Positions 1 to 8,739 of a stretch of 64,000 nucleotides of DNA are shown piece after piece; position 1 is the first letter of the stretch, and each line of letters begins with the position of its first letter. Below the pieces are notes generated by a model that was not told the DNA's origin, did no database searches, and saw only the letters and a program-made list of their open reading frames with translations. The position numbers and the translations under genes are program-made. Source of the stretch: Luteimonas sp. 9C (lineage in GTDB: Bacteria > Pseudomonadota > Gammaproteobacteria > Xanthomonadales > Xanthomonadaceae); the NCBI RefSeq assembly GCF_902506295.1, contig NZ_LR733312.1, positions 2,308,089 through 2,372,088 on the forward strand. Direction: 5' to 3'.

Positions 1-402
1 ATCGTCGAGATAGCGGTCGACGGTGTAGCTGCCGGTGTCGGGATCGAAGAAATAGCGGTCCTCGACCATCATCTGCGCGTGCACGAAGTTGCGCTGCGCC
101 CACTGCAGGTCCGGGTGCCGGTAGTTCGTATCGTCGTAGCCGATGCGCACGAGATGCTCGCGGCGCCAGTCGCGCAGTTCGGCCAGCCAGTCCTGCGCGC
201 TGTCGTTGGCATCGATCATCCAGTCGCCGATGTCGGCGAACGGCCAGCCGGGCGCCTTGCCCGGCGTCGGCAGATACCGCCCGGTCGTGACGTGGGAGAA
301 CTTGTATTCGGTGCGGCGCGGCGCCGGGCCGTAGTCGGCGTCGACGGACGCGCCGTCGCCGGGCTGGTCCTCATCGAGCGTGCGGTAGGGGGACGGACTC
401 AT
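1..402 (-). CDS. Unidentified protein, C-terminus cut by window edge
   Basis: Reading leftward from an ATG at 402, the frame stays open for 134 codons to the window edge, so only the N-terminal part is seen. It begins MSPSPYRTLDEDQPGDG, has no signal peptide, and is rich in Trp, Tyr and Asp (for example HPDLQWAQRNFVHAQMM near residue 100). It starts 25 bp after the ribokinase stop on the same strand, so it is probably the last or next gene of the TonB receptor - serine hydrolase - ribokinase run. I do not recognise the family. The company of a ribokinase suggests carbohydrate or nucleoside catabolism, which is inference only. Confidence 0.6.
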   Translation of the reverse strand, partial: MSPSPYRTLDEDQPGDGASVDADYGPAPRRTEYKFSHVTTGRYLPTPGKAPGWPFADIGDWMIDANDSAQDWLAELRDWRREHLVRIGYDDTNYRHPDLQWAQRNFVHAQMMVEDRYFFDPDTGSYTVDRYLDD

Positions 403-427
403 GGGGGGACTCTCGAAGAAGAACGGA

Positions 428-1372
428 TCAGGCGGCCGACGAGGCACACCGCGCAGCGAGTGCATCGAGGCCTGCGCGGTCGGTATCGCCACGCAGCAGC
501 GCGTCGACGTCGGCGCGCGCAGGCACGCTCGACTGTGCACCGAGCGCGGTGCACGCGAGCGCCGAAGCCGCCGCGGCAGCGCGTAGCCCGGCCACCAGCG
601 TCTCGCCGCGGGCGAGCGCGGCCACCAGCACGCCGCAGAAAGTATCGCCCGCGGCGGTGGTGTCCAACGCCACGACCGGGAATGCGGGCTGCAGATGCAG
701 CGCCGTGCCCTCGCGGGCGATGCAGCCCGCCGCACCGAGGGTGACGACGACGGTTGGCACCGGCACGCGTTTCAGGGCATTGATCAGATCGTCGGCTTTG
801 CGGATGAGCGTCGCCAGCTCGCCCTCGTTGACGATCAGCACGTCGACCTGGCGCAGCAACGCATCGGGCAGTACGCGCGCCGGCGCGGCATTGAGCACGA
901 CGCGCACGCCGGTCTCGCGCGCACGCGTGGCCCAGGCGGTGACCGCGTCGATCGGGGTTTCCAGCTGCAGCAGCAGGGTATCGATACCGGCGAGATCGGG
1001 CAGGTCGTCCACGACCAGGCCGGCGTTGGCGCCCGGCGCGACGGTGATGGCGTTCTCCGCGCCATCGGCCAGGCAGATGAAGGCGACACCCGTCGCATGC
1101 GTGGGCTGCCGGCGGATGTCGAGCGCCACGCCCGCCTCGCGCAGCGAGGCTTCGACCGGTACGGCGTATGCGTCATCGCCAAGGGCGAGCAGCATCCGGG
1201 TGTCTGCGCCGCCCGCGCGCGCGGCGGCAACGGCCTGGTTGGCACCCTTGCCGCCCGGGAACGTCTGGAACTCGCGGCCCAGCACGGTTTCGCCGGGCGC
1301 GGGGATGTGCGCCGCGCGCACGACGAAATCCAGATTCGCCGAACCGGCGACGAGCACGCGACCGGCCCTCAT
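428..1372 (-). CDS. rbsK: Ribokinase (PfkB-family sugar kinase)
   Basis: Cytoplasmic kinase expected to phosphorylate D-ribose to ribose 5-phosphate with ATP. The 314 residues match the usual ribokinase length. The N-terminal PfkB signature GGKGANQA lies at residues 40-47, and the C-terminal signature DTTAAGDTF at 237-245 carries the catalytic base Asp243 and the anion-hole glycine. NEGE near residue 182 fits the Mg/phosphate motif NxxE. The start overlaps the stop of the upstream serine hydrolase by 4 nt (ATGA), so the two are translationally coupled. With the TonB receptor upstream it probably belongs to a sugar or nucleoside uptake and use operon. Another PfkB sugar specificity cannot be excluded. 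Confidence 0.88.
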   Translation of the reverse strand: MRAGRVLVAGSANLDFVVRAAHIPAPGETVLGREFQTFPGGKGANQAVAAARAGGADTRMLLALGDDAYAVPVEASLREAGVALDIRRQPTHATGVAFICLADGAENAITVAPGANAGLVVDDLPDLAGIDTLLLQLETPIDAVTAWATRARETGVRVVLNAAPARVLPDALLRQVDVLIVNEGELATLIRKADDLINALKRVPVPTVVVTLGAAGCIAREGTALHLQPAFPVVALDTTAAGDTFCGVLVAALARGETLVAGLRAAAAASALACTALGAQSSVPARADVDALLRGDTDRAGLDALAARCASSAA

Positions 1373-2673
1373 GGCGCAGCGCCTTGCTGGACGAGGTTGT
1401 AGAACGGCGTCGCCAGCCGCGATGGATCGCCGGCCACGTCGCGCGGCAGATGCTGGGCGAGCAGGATCGCGACGAGGCCGCGCGCCGGATCGATCGTGAA
1501 ATACGTCGACGCCGCGCCCGACCAGCCCACCTGCCCCGGCGCGCCGAGACGTCCGCGTGCGGCGGGATCGAGCTGCACCGACACTCCCAGACCGAAGCCC
1601 TCGAACGGACTGAAACTCGTATGCGGCGCGTCCAGAAAATCGAGCTGGTTGCGCAGCATCATCGCAACGGTGTCCTCGCGCAGGTACCGCGCGCCGTCGA
1701 GCGTGCCGCGCCCGAGCAACATGCGCGCGAACCGCAGATAGTCCGCCGCGGTCGAGTACAGCCCACCCGCGCCGCTCGCGTAGGGATTGAGCGCCGTGCC
1801 CGGCGTCGTCGCGCTGGGACCGTCGGCGATGCGCAGGCGGCCGTCGTCGCCGGTCGTGGTGATGTCGACCACGCGTCCCCGCTGCGCCGGCGGCACCGAG
1901 AACCCGGTATCGACCATGCCCAGCGGCTCGAACAGGCGCGCGCGCAGGAACGCGTACAGCGATTCGCCGGATGCCACCTCGACGAGCCGCGAGAGCACGT
2001 TGGTCGCCGCGCCGTCGTAGGCGAACACCGTGCCGGGATCGTGCTGCAGCGGCACCGTGGCGAGGCGTCGCACGTAGACGTCCAGATCGGACGCCGCGTC
2101 GAGACCCGCGGCCTCGCGCAGTTGCAGGGCCGCGCCCGCGCCGTTGGCGATGCCGGAGGTGTGGGTGAGCAGATGGCGGACCGTCAGCGCACGCGCCGGT
2201 GCGCGCAGCCGCCCGTCCTCGTCGAGGACACGCAACTGCGCGAACGCCGGCAGGTGCGTCGCGATGTCGTCGTCGAGTCCGATGCGACCGCGCTCGACCA
2301 GCATGAGCACCGCGACTGACACGATCGGTTTCGTCATCGAGTAGACGCGGAAGATCGCGTCGTCGGTCATCGGCGCGGTGCCGGCGAGGTCGCGCGTGCC
2401 GGCGACGTGCATGTGCGGCGCCTGACCGTCCTGCCAGACCGACGCCACGGCGCCGGTGTAGCCGCCGGGACCCACCGCGCCGTCGACGAACGCGTCGAGT
2501 GCCTGCCAGCGCGCTGCCGGTACAGCCGTTGCTGTGGATTCGATGGCGTGCGCAGGGATCGCCGGCGCCAGCCAGGCGCAGGCGAACAACGCGACAAGTG
2601 GCAGAGACGCGCGCAGCCGTCGCCCGTCACCGTTCGCGCGACGCGGTCGCGTCCTGTCTGCTGCCTGCACCTG
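1369..2673 (-). CDS. Exported serine hydrolase, class C beta-lactamase / esterase family
   Basis: Penicillin-binding-like serine hydrolase. The SMTK tetrad (SxxK, nucleophile Ser112 and Lys115 from the chosen start) is followed by a tyrosine motif AYDGAATN near residue 219 and HTSG near residue 171, the layout of class C beta-lactamase-like esterases and D-aminopeptidases. A basic stretch and a hydrophobic segment ending PAIPAHA form a signal peptide, so it acts in the periplasm or outside. The frame could start as far up as 2733, but a 9-bp-arm hairpin (2696-2716) lies there; the ATG at 2673 beyond it is preferred, though no start has a good ribosome site. It lies between a TonB receptor and ribokinase. 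Substrate unknown. Confidence 0.8.
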   Translation of the reverse strand, partial: QVQAADRTRPRRANGDGRRLRASLPLVALFACAWLAPAIPAHAIESTATAVPAARWQALDAFVDGAVGPGGYTGAVASVWQDGQAPHMHVAGTRDLAGTAPMTDDAIFRVYSMTKPIVSVAVLMLVERGRIGLDDDIATHLPAFAQLRVLDEDGRLRAPARALTVRHLLTHTSGIANGAGAALQLREAAGLDAASDLDVYVRRLATVPLQHDPGTVFAYDGAATNVLSRLVEVASGESLYAFLRARLFEPLGMVDTGFSVPPAQRGRVVDITTTGDDGRLRIADGPSATTPGTALNPYASGAGGLYSTAADYLRFARMLLGRGTLDGARYLREDTVAMMLRNQLDFLDAPHTSFSPFEGFGLGVSVQLDPAARGRLGAPGQVGWSGAASTYFTIDPARGLVAILLAQHLPRDVAGDPSRLATPFYNLVQQGAAP

Positions 2674-2695
2674 CATCTCCCGCACCCCGCACGCA

Positions 2696-2716
2696 GGCCC
2701 CGCACCATGCGGGGCC
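2696..2716 (-). terminator. Hairpin just after the TonB receptor gene
   Basis: Perfect 9-bp arms (GGCCCCGCA / TGCGGGGCC) with a 3-nt loop start 20 nt after the TonB receptor stop codon. No T-run follows on the minus strand, so it may attenuate or stabilise the receptor mRNA rather than end transcription. Confidence 0.4.
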
Positions 2717-2736
2717 ATCTCATCCGATCGCATCGA

Positions 2737-4962
2737 TCAGAACGTGATCGTGTGCGTCAACGACACCATCCGCCCGCGGCCGGCCCAGTAATTCTGGAAA
2801 CCGGGCACCTGCGACCAGCTGAGGATGTACTGCTTGTCGAGCAGGTTCTCGATGCCGACCGTCAGCTTGCCGTAGCGGCCGGTGTCATAGTTCACGCCCA
2901 GATCGAACAGCGTGTAGCCCTCGGTATTCTCGACGTAGCTGAAGCTGCGGTCGTCGAATTCGCGCACGTCGCTGCCCGAGAGGTCACGATCGAGGAGCGT
3001 CGTCGCACCGAGCGTGACGTTGGCGGTCGGCATGAAATTCCAGGTGACCGACACGGCGATCTTGTCCGGATTGACGTCGAGCACGCCCAGCGGCTTGTTC
3101 AGTTCGCCGGCCTCGTAGTCGCCGTTCGGCGCCGACGACCAGAACGCGGTCTTGCCGCGGATCCGCGAGTAGATGCCCGACACCTTCCACTGCTCGTTGA
3201 AACGGAACTCGCCGTTGGCCTCGAAGCCCTTGATGCGTACCGGCGCGCGCGCCAGCACGAAGTCGTTGGTCACCGGGTCGATCGACAGCGAGGTACCGAA
3301 CGGGGAGCGCGAGTCGTAGTACGACGCGCCGAAGGACGCATCGGCGCCGGCCCAGTTGAAGCCCACTTCACGGTTGGTGACGATGATCGGGTCGAGATCG
3401 GCGATGCGATCGACCGACTGGTTCGGCACGCTGATGTTGCGCAGTGGAATGCCGATGTTCGCGAGGCCGAAACCTTCGCCGTAGCTGACGAAGGTGGAGA
3501 ACCCGTCGGTGATGCGCCAGATCGCGCCGATGTTCTTCATCGTCTCCGAGTATTCGAGGCCGCCGCCCTGCACGAACACGCTGTTGCGGAACGGCGTAGT
3601 GGTGTAGCTGTCGACGTCGAGCTTGCCGTCCTCGTGACGCACACCGCCGCTGACGGTGACCGGTCCCACATCCCAGCTCAACTGCGCGTACGGTGCGACG
3701 CTCGAGTACTGCATCGGCGGCACCCACAGGCGGTTGGTGATCGCGAGCCGCTGCGCGGCTTCGTCCTCCACCAGGTCGATACCCGTGCGCAACTGCAGCC
3801 CTTCGACCGCGAACAGGTCACCACGCGTCCACGAGGTACGCAGGCCGCGCTTCTTGGACACGATCTCGGACTGGTCGAAGATACGGTCGGCCTCGTCGAA
3901 GTCGTCGTCCACCTTGACCAGCTGGCGGTCGTCGCCGTCCTCGGGCAGGTAGCGCATCGCCTGGTCCGCCCAGTAGATGTCGGCGGTGAAGGTGCCTCCG
4001 AACAGGTCGCCGTGGCTGTAGTTCAATGCGGCCTGGCGGAAATCGTTGATCTCGGCCAATGCGCCGGCGATCGAACCACGCTCGGACGTGTTCGTGCTCG
4101 GCACCGGACATTCGACCGGATCGAAACGGCAGCCTTCCACCTGGATGTAGTTCGCCTTGCCTTCGATCTTGAAGTCGCTGTAACTGAACTGCAGGCGTTG
4201 CTCCAGACTCTCGCCGAAGTTCATGCCGCCCTTGAAGTACAGATTCCGCGCTTCGGAGTCGGACACCGAACCGCTGGTGTTCATGCCGACCCGTCGCCCG
4301 TTGCCGTCGTAGGAGATGCCGCGGTCGATGTAGGACGCGCTGGCCAGCATGTCGAAGGTGTCGCCCTTGTAGGCATGGTTCACGCCGACCTTCCAGCCGC
4401 TGCTGTCGGTGCCGAATTGCGTCGAGTAGCGCGTGGTCAGCTGGGTTTCGTGGCCTTCGACCGTCGGCACCTTGGAGATGTAGTTGATGATGCCGCCGGC
4501 GGCACCGATGCCCTCCGATGCCGACGGTCCGTTGATCACCTCGATGCGGCCGACCAGACCCATGTCGGTGAACGTGCCGTTGCGCCCACCCTCGCGCAGC
4601 GGCGAGCCCTGCGGGATGCCGTCGAACAGGCGGAGCGCGATGCGACCACGCAAGGTCTCACCGGTGTTGCTCATCGCCTGCGAGGACTCCGCATAGCCGG
4701 GCACGGTACGCGCCAGCACGGCGGTCGCGTCCTCGGTCAACGCCAGCGTGTGCGCGACCTGCTCCTGCGACACGAGACTGATGGCGCCGGGAATCTTGTC
4801 GATCGACGTCGCCACGCGCGTGCCGGTGACGACCATGCGGTCGAGGGTCTTGGCATCGCGGCGCGCGGCGGCGTCGGTCTCGCTGTCGGCCTGCTGCGCG
4901 TGTCCGGCGCCGGCGGCGGCCAGCAGGATGCAACCGATCGCGGCGGAAAGCGGCTTGATCAT
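2737..4962 (-). CDS. TonB-dependent outer-membrane receptor
   Basis: Outer-membrane beta-barrel that imports a ligand using TonB energy. A signal peptide ending AGAGHA is followed by a TonB-box-like stretch and RMVVTGTR, the usual start of the plug domain (about residues 40-165, including the plug motif RIEVINGPSA). The remaining 570 residues are alternating strands typical of the barrel, ending in the aromatic terminus THTITF recognised by the Bam complex. The length of 741 aa suits siderophore- or small-molecule-type receptors rather than the longer polysaccharide SusC-like ones. It is the first gene of a minus-strand run with a serine hydrolase and ribokinase. An AGAG stretch precedes the ATG. 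The ligand is not determinable from sequence. Confidence 0.92.
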   Translation of the reverse strand: MIKPLSAAIGCILLAAAGAGHAQQADSETDAAARRDAKTLDRMVVTGTRVATSIDKIPGAISLVSQEQVAHTLALTEDATAVLARTVPGYAESSQAMSNTGETLRGRIALRLFDGIPQGSPLREGGRNGTFTDMGLVGRIEVINGPSASEGIGAAGGIINYISKVPTVEGHETQLTTRYSTQFGTDSSGWKVGVNHAYKGDTFDMLASASYIDRGISYDGNGRRVGMNTSGSVSDSEARNLYFKGGMNFGESLEQRLQFSYSDFKIEGKANYIQVEGCRFDPVECPVPSTNTSERGSIAGALAEINDFRQAALNYSHGDLFGGTFTADIYWADQAMRYLPEDGDDRQLVKVDDDFDEADRIFDQSEIVSKKRGLRTSWTRGDLFAVEGLQLRTGIDLVEDEAAQRLAITNRLWVPPMQYSSVAPYAQLSWDVGPVTVSGGVRHEDGKLDVDSYTTTPFRNSVFVQGGGLEYSETMKNIGAIWRITDGFSTFVSYGEGFGLANIGIPLRNISVPNQSVDRIADLDPIIVTNREVGFNWAGADASFGASYYDSRSPFGTSLSIDPVTNDFVLARAPVRIKGFEANGEFRFNEQWKVSGIYSRIRGKTAFWSSAPNGDYEAGELNKPLGVLDVNPDKIAVSVTWNFMPTANVTLGATTLLDRDLSGSDVREFDDRSFSYVENTEGYTLFDLGVNYDTGRYGKLTVGIENLLDKQYILSWSQVPGFQNYWAGRGRMVSLTHTITF

Positions 4963-5220
4963 GGTGTGTTCTCTTCGGGCGGTGCGATGCGTGGGCCCCC
5001 GGTGACGGGGTGCGGACGGCCGGCAGGCGTGGCGATGTGATCGCGCTGGTGAGCGGCAGGACGGGTTCGCATGGAACGGCGCCTCCCCACGCGCGTGTCC
5101 GGTACGTTGCGCCGAAGATTAGGTGCGCGCGGAGTGCGGATGAACCGCCTGCACCTATGTTCAAACGACAGTTTTTATTGCCTGCGATCACACAAAATGT
5201 TTGCTGCGATGCAGCATCGG

Positions 5221-6120
5221 TCACTCGCGCATCGCGGCCTCGTCGACATGCCGGCGCGCGGTGGCGCGGCACTCCTCGCGCAGAGCCGCCACGAGTCGAC
5301 TGCGCACGCTGGCATTCGACCAGACGATGCCGATGCGGCGCGGCTCTGCCGGCTCGGGCAACGGGATGCGTGCAAGCCGCACGCCTGCCGGCCAGGGCTG
5401 CGCCCAGTCGGGTACCAGTGACACGCCGAGCCCGCGATCGACCATGACCGCGATCGCGTTGAGCGCGTTGAGCTCGAAGCGCTCGCGCGGCGCGATGCCG
5501 ACGCGGCGCAGGTAGTCGTCGGCCTGGCGGCCGCCCCACTGGTGACGGTCGTAGCGGATCAGCGGTTCGCTGGCGAGCAGTTCGTGCGGATCGCGATGCG
5601 CCATGTGCTGCGGTGCCAGGACCACCAGCGGCTCTTCGCGCAGCACCTCCCAGTTGCAGGTCTTGGGCAGGGCGAACGGCGCCTGCAGCACGATCGCCGC
5701 ATCGAGATTGCCCTGCTCCACTTCGGTGTAGAGCTCGGCCGAATAACCGGGTTTGATGAAGACGTTGATCTGCGGCAGCGTGGTGACCATGCGCGCGAGC
5801 ACATCGGGCAGCATGCCCGCCAGCGCCGTCGGACACGCGCCGAGCCGCAGTTCGCCGGCGACCGCGCGATCGTTGGCGACGCTGCGCAGGTCCGAGACGT
5901 CGCGCAGCAGATCGCGGGTGCGCTGCAGGATGCGGGCGCCCTCTTCGGTCACGCAGACGGTGCGCCCGGCGCGCGCGATCAACGCGACGCCGAGTTCGCG
6001 CTCCAGGGTGCGGATCTGCTGGGCCACCGCTGCCGGGGTGATGTTGAGAAAGCGTGCCGCGGCGGCCATCGAGCCCCGGTCGACGACGTTGACGAAGGTG
6101 TAGAGGAACTGGGTGTCCAA
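5221..6120 (-). CDS. LysR-family transcriptional regulator
   Basis: DNA-binding regulator of 299 aa. Residues 1-60 form the winged helix-turn-helix (FLYTFVNVVDRGSMAAAARF then ITPAAVAQQIRTLERELG), and about 90-290 form the periplasmic-binding-protein-like effector domain. I place the start at a TTG at 6120 because GGAG lies 7 nt upstream and the protein then begins right at the conserved HTH; a longer frame to 6162 would add an unconserved Arg-rich lead. It lies between the symporter gene and the TonB receptor, all on the same strand, so it may control either. The effector is unknown. Confidence 0.9.
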   Translation of the reverse strand: MDTQFLYTFVNVVDRGSMAAAARFLNITPAAVAQQIRTLERELGVALIARAGRTVCVTEEGARILQRTRDLLRDVSDLRSVANDRAVAGELRLGACPTALAGMLPDVLARMVTTLPQINVFIKPGYSAELYTEVEQGNLDAAIVLQAPFALPKTCNWEVLREEPLVVLAPQHMAHRDPHELLASEPLIRYDRHQWGGRQADDYLRRVGIAPRERFELNALNAIAVMVDRGLGVSLVPDWAQPWPAGVRLARIPLPEPAEPRRIGIVWSNASVRSRLVAALREECRATARRHVDEAAMRE

Positions 6121-6265
6121 AGAGCGTCTCCGTGCGGGGCAGGCCGCGCGCCCTCGCAGCAAATGGCGGTGCGCGGCGGGCCGTCCGTGGACGACCCCGA
6201 CCGGGCGTGACGCACAGTAGCCCGGGCGGTGACGCCGCGCCCCTGCCGGACGGCAGGGGCACCGG

Positions 6266-8677
6266 CTATGCGGCGTCCTGCGGCGCCTTGCGGTCGTGGA
6301 TCGTCAGGCCCTCGAGCGAACGCTGCGTGGCCGGGAACAGCAGGCTGGCGCAATAGCCGATCACGATGCACAACATGATCGAGATGCCCAGATAGAAGTA
6401 GGGATGCACCAGATCGAACCACCACGCGAGCGTGGTCAGCACGATGGCGGACGCCACGCCGATCGCCACCCCCGGCGAGTTTGCCCGCCGGGTGAACATG
6501 CCCAGCGTATAGGCACCGGCGAAGCCGCCACCAAGCAGCCCGGCCAGTTCGATCGACACGTCGAACAGCGAATGGATGTCGAAGCGCGACAGCAGCAGTG
6601 CCAGACCGATGCCGACCAGGCCGACCACCACCGTCATCCATTCCGCGAAGCGCACGCTGCCGCGCTCGGTCGGCGCTTTCGCGAGACGGTCGTAGAAATC
6701 GACCGACAGCAGCGTCGCCACGCTGTTGATGATGCTCGACAGCGTCGACATGGCGGCGGCGAAAATGCCGGCGATGATGAGGCCGGTCACGCCCACCGGC
6801 AGCTCGGCGGCGATGAAGAGCGGGAACGTCGCATCGATAGGCAACAGCGGATCGAGTCGTTCGGGATTCTGCCGGTAGTACATCCACAACGCGGTACCGA
6901 TGGAATAGAACACGAAGCCACCGGGGATCATGATGGCGGCGAACACCCAGATCGAACGGCCGGCTTCCTTGTCGGATTTGGTGGCCAGCGTGCGCTGCAT
7001 GAGCACCTGGTCCTTGGGGAAGGTCAGCACCACGTCGAAGACCACGAGGAAGATGAAACCCCAGACGGTGGCTTTGGTCAGGTCGAAGCTGAAATCGAGC
7101 AGCTTGGTCTTCTCGTCCAGCACGACCGCTTCACGCACGGCGTCGAAATCGCTGCCCAGCGAATAGAAGATGAAACCGATCGCAAAGATCGCGCCACCCA
7201 TCTTGACGAAGACCTGCACGAAATCGGTCCACACCACTGCGCGCATGCCGCCCATCACCGTGTAGATGATGGTGAACACGCCCATGATGAGGATGCTCCA
7301 CACCACATCGATGCCGGTAATCGTCGCAATCGCGAGCGCCGGCAAGAACAGGATGACGCTGAGCCGGCTGCCGATCTGCATCAGGATGGCGAGTGCACTG
7401 GCGAGCATGCGGATTGCCGGGTGGAACCGGGTTTCCAGATACGAGAACACCGACATCAGGTCGAGCCTGCGCAACAGCGGTACGATCCACACCGCGACGA
7501 ACATCAGGCCCAGCACCGCGACCAGGTTGTTGGTCAGATATTGCCAGTTGGTCTCGTACGCCTTCGCGGGAATGGCGATGAAGCTGATCGAACTGGTGTT
7601 GGTGGCATACAGGCTGACGCCGGCGGCCCAGAACGGGATGCTGCGCCCACCCATGAAGAACTCGGCCTCCGACCCTTTCTGGTCGCGCAGATAGAAATAG
7701 CCGCCGATGCCGAGCATCGCGGCCAGGTACACCACGATCACCAGCCAGTCGAGCCAGTGCAGAAGATGCTGGCCCGATCGCAGCGTCTCGCTGTGCAGGC
7801 GCAATGCCGCGCCATCGCCGTCCGCCCACACGAGGCCATTCCGCCAGCCCGCGGCCACGCGTGGATTGCCTGCGAGCGTGGTTGGCAGCGAGGCCCACGA
7901 ATCGGTGATGGTATGGAACAGCCGCAGGTCTGCCGCCGCGCCCGGCGCGCCGCGCACGAGATAGAGGATGTGCGCCTGGCCGATGGATCGACTCACGCCT
8001 GCCTGGACGGCGCCCGGCGTCCGGCCGCGATCGCTCCAGCCCCCGTCGGCCAGCCAGCGGCGCATATGTCCGTCCGCGCTGGCGAGATAGAGACCTGCCC
8101 GCTGCGCAGTGAGGCTCAGCGGCGCCGCGCCGCCCGGCCACACGTCCATCGCCTGCCAACGCGTGGTGTCCGAAGCCCCGGCCTGCGCCAGGGACACGAT
8201 GCGCGCACTGCCGTCGGCGACAAGACCGGCAACATAGAGCGTGTCGCCCAGGACCGCAGCCTGCGGTTGTCGCAACGTTTCGGGCATCTCGGCGAGAGGC
8301 TGCGCGACGAGCATGTCCCCGCGCCACGCCAGCGCGAATGGACGCGCGATGCGTCCATCTGCCGCGACCATCAGGAATGCCCGGCCCGCGCCGTTGGTGC
8401 TCGACACGATCGAAGCACCTGCGAGCGCGTCGGGCAGCGCGACCATGCGCCAAGCGCGCTCGTCGTCCGCGAGAACCCAGGCACGATCCGTGGCGAGCAC
8501 CAGCGGCCGATCGTCCAGTACGAGCAGCGTCCGCACGTTCGCCGCCGTTGGCAGGGCAGGCAGCGCGCGGGTGTCGACGGTGGTGAGACCATCGGCCTGC
8601 GCCGCCACTGGCGCGAACAGCGCCAGGCACAGCAGGGCCGCGGCATGCAGCAGGCGGCGCAACCACCGACTGCGCAT
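6266..8677 (-). CDS. Sodium/solute symporter with N-terminal propeller-like periplasmic domain
   Basis: Inner-membrane transporter of the SSS family, fused to an exported domain. The start at 8677 has GAGG 5 nt upstream and opens a clean signal peptide (LLHAAALLCLALFAPVAAQA). Residues about 30-320 are beta-rich with repeated W and G-L blocks resembling Kelch/propeller blades. Then about 13 membrane segments carry SSS hallmarks, including GGRSIPFWAAGVSLYATNTS, GGMRAVVWTDFVQ and AGIFAAAMSTLSSIINS. Similar fusions are known next to sialic-acid genes, but no sialic-acid catabolism genes are seen here. The alternative start at 8743 overlaps the stop of the CitE-like gene by 4 nt. Co-transcribed with that gene; substrate unknown. 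Confidence 0.88.
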   Translation of the reverse strand: MRSRWLRRLLHAAALLCLALFAPVAAQADGLTTVDTRALPALPTAANVRTLLVLDDRPLVLATDRAWVLADDERAWRMVALPDALAGASIVSSTNGAGRAFLMVAADGRIARPFALAWRGDMLVAQPLAEMPETLRQPQAAVLGDTLYVAGLVADGSARIVSLAQAGASDTTRWQAMDVWPGGAAPLSLTAQRAGLYLASADGHMRRWLADGGWSDRGRTPGAVQAGVSRSIGQAHILYLVRGAPGAAADLRLFHTITDSWASLPTTLAGNPRVAAGWRNGLVWADGDGAALRLHSETLRSGQHLLHWLDWLVIVVYLAAMLGIGGYFYLRDQKGSEAEFFMGGRSIPFWAAGVSLYATNTSSISFIAIPAKAYETNWQYLTNNLVAVLGLMFVAVWIVPLLRRLDLMSVFSYLETRFHPAIRMLASALAILMQIGSRLSVILFLPALAIATITGIDVVWSILIMGVFTIIYTVMGGMRAVVWTDFVQVFVKMGGAIFAIGFIFYSLGSDFDAVREAVVLDEKTKLLDFSFDLTKATVWGFIFLVVFDVVLTFPKDQVLMQRTLATKSDKEAGRSIWVFAAIMIPGGFVFYSIGTALWMYYRQNPERLDPLLPIDATFPLFIAAELPVGVTGLIIAGIFAAAMSTLSSIINSVATLLSVDFYDRLAKAPTERGSVRFAEWMTVVVGLVGIGLALLLSRFDIHSLFDVSIELAGLLGGGFAGAYTLGMFTRRANSPGVAIGVASAIVLTTLAWWFDLVHPYFYLGISIMLCIVIGYCASLLFPATQRSLEGLTIHDRKAPQDAA

Positions 8678-8739
8678 CCGCGCCTCGCTGGCCGCGCATA
8701 TACGCGTTGCACCCGGGCTTGGGATCTGTGGGCGCAGAT

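Noticed and set aside
2407-5040. Long open frame on the + strand opposite the TonB receptor
   Set aside because: Arg/Ala/Val-rich low-complexity translation with no motifs; a mirror of the GC-rich coding strand below it.
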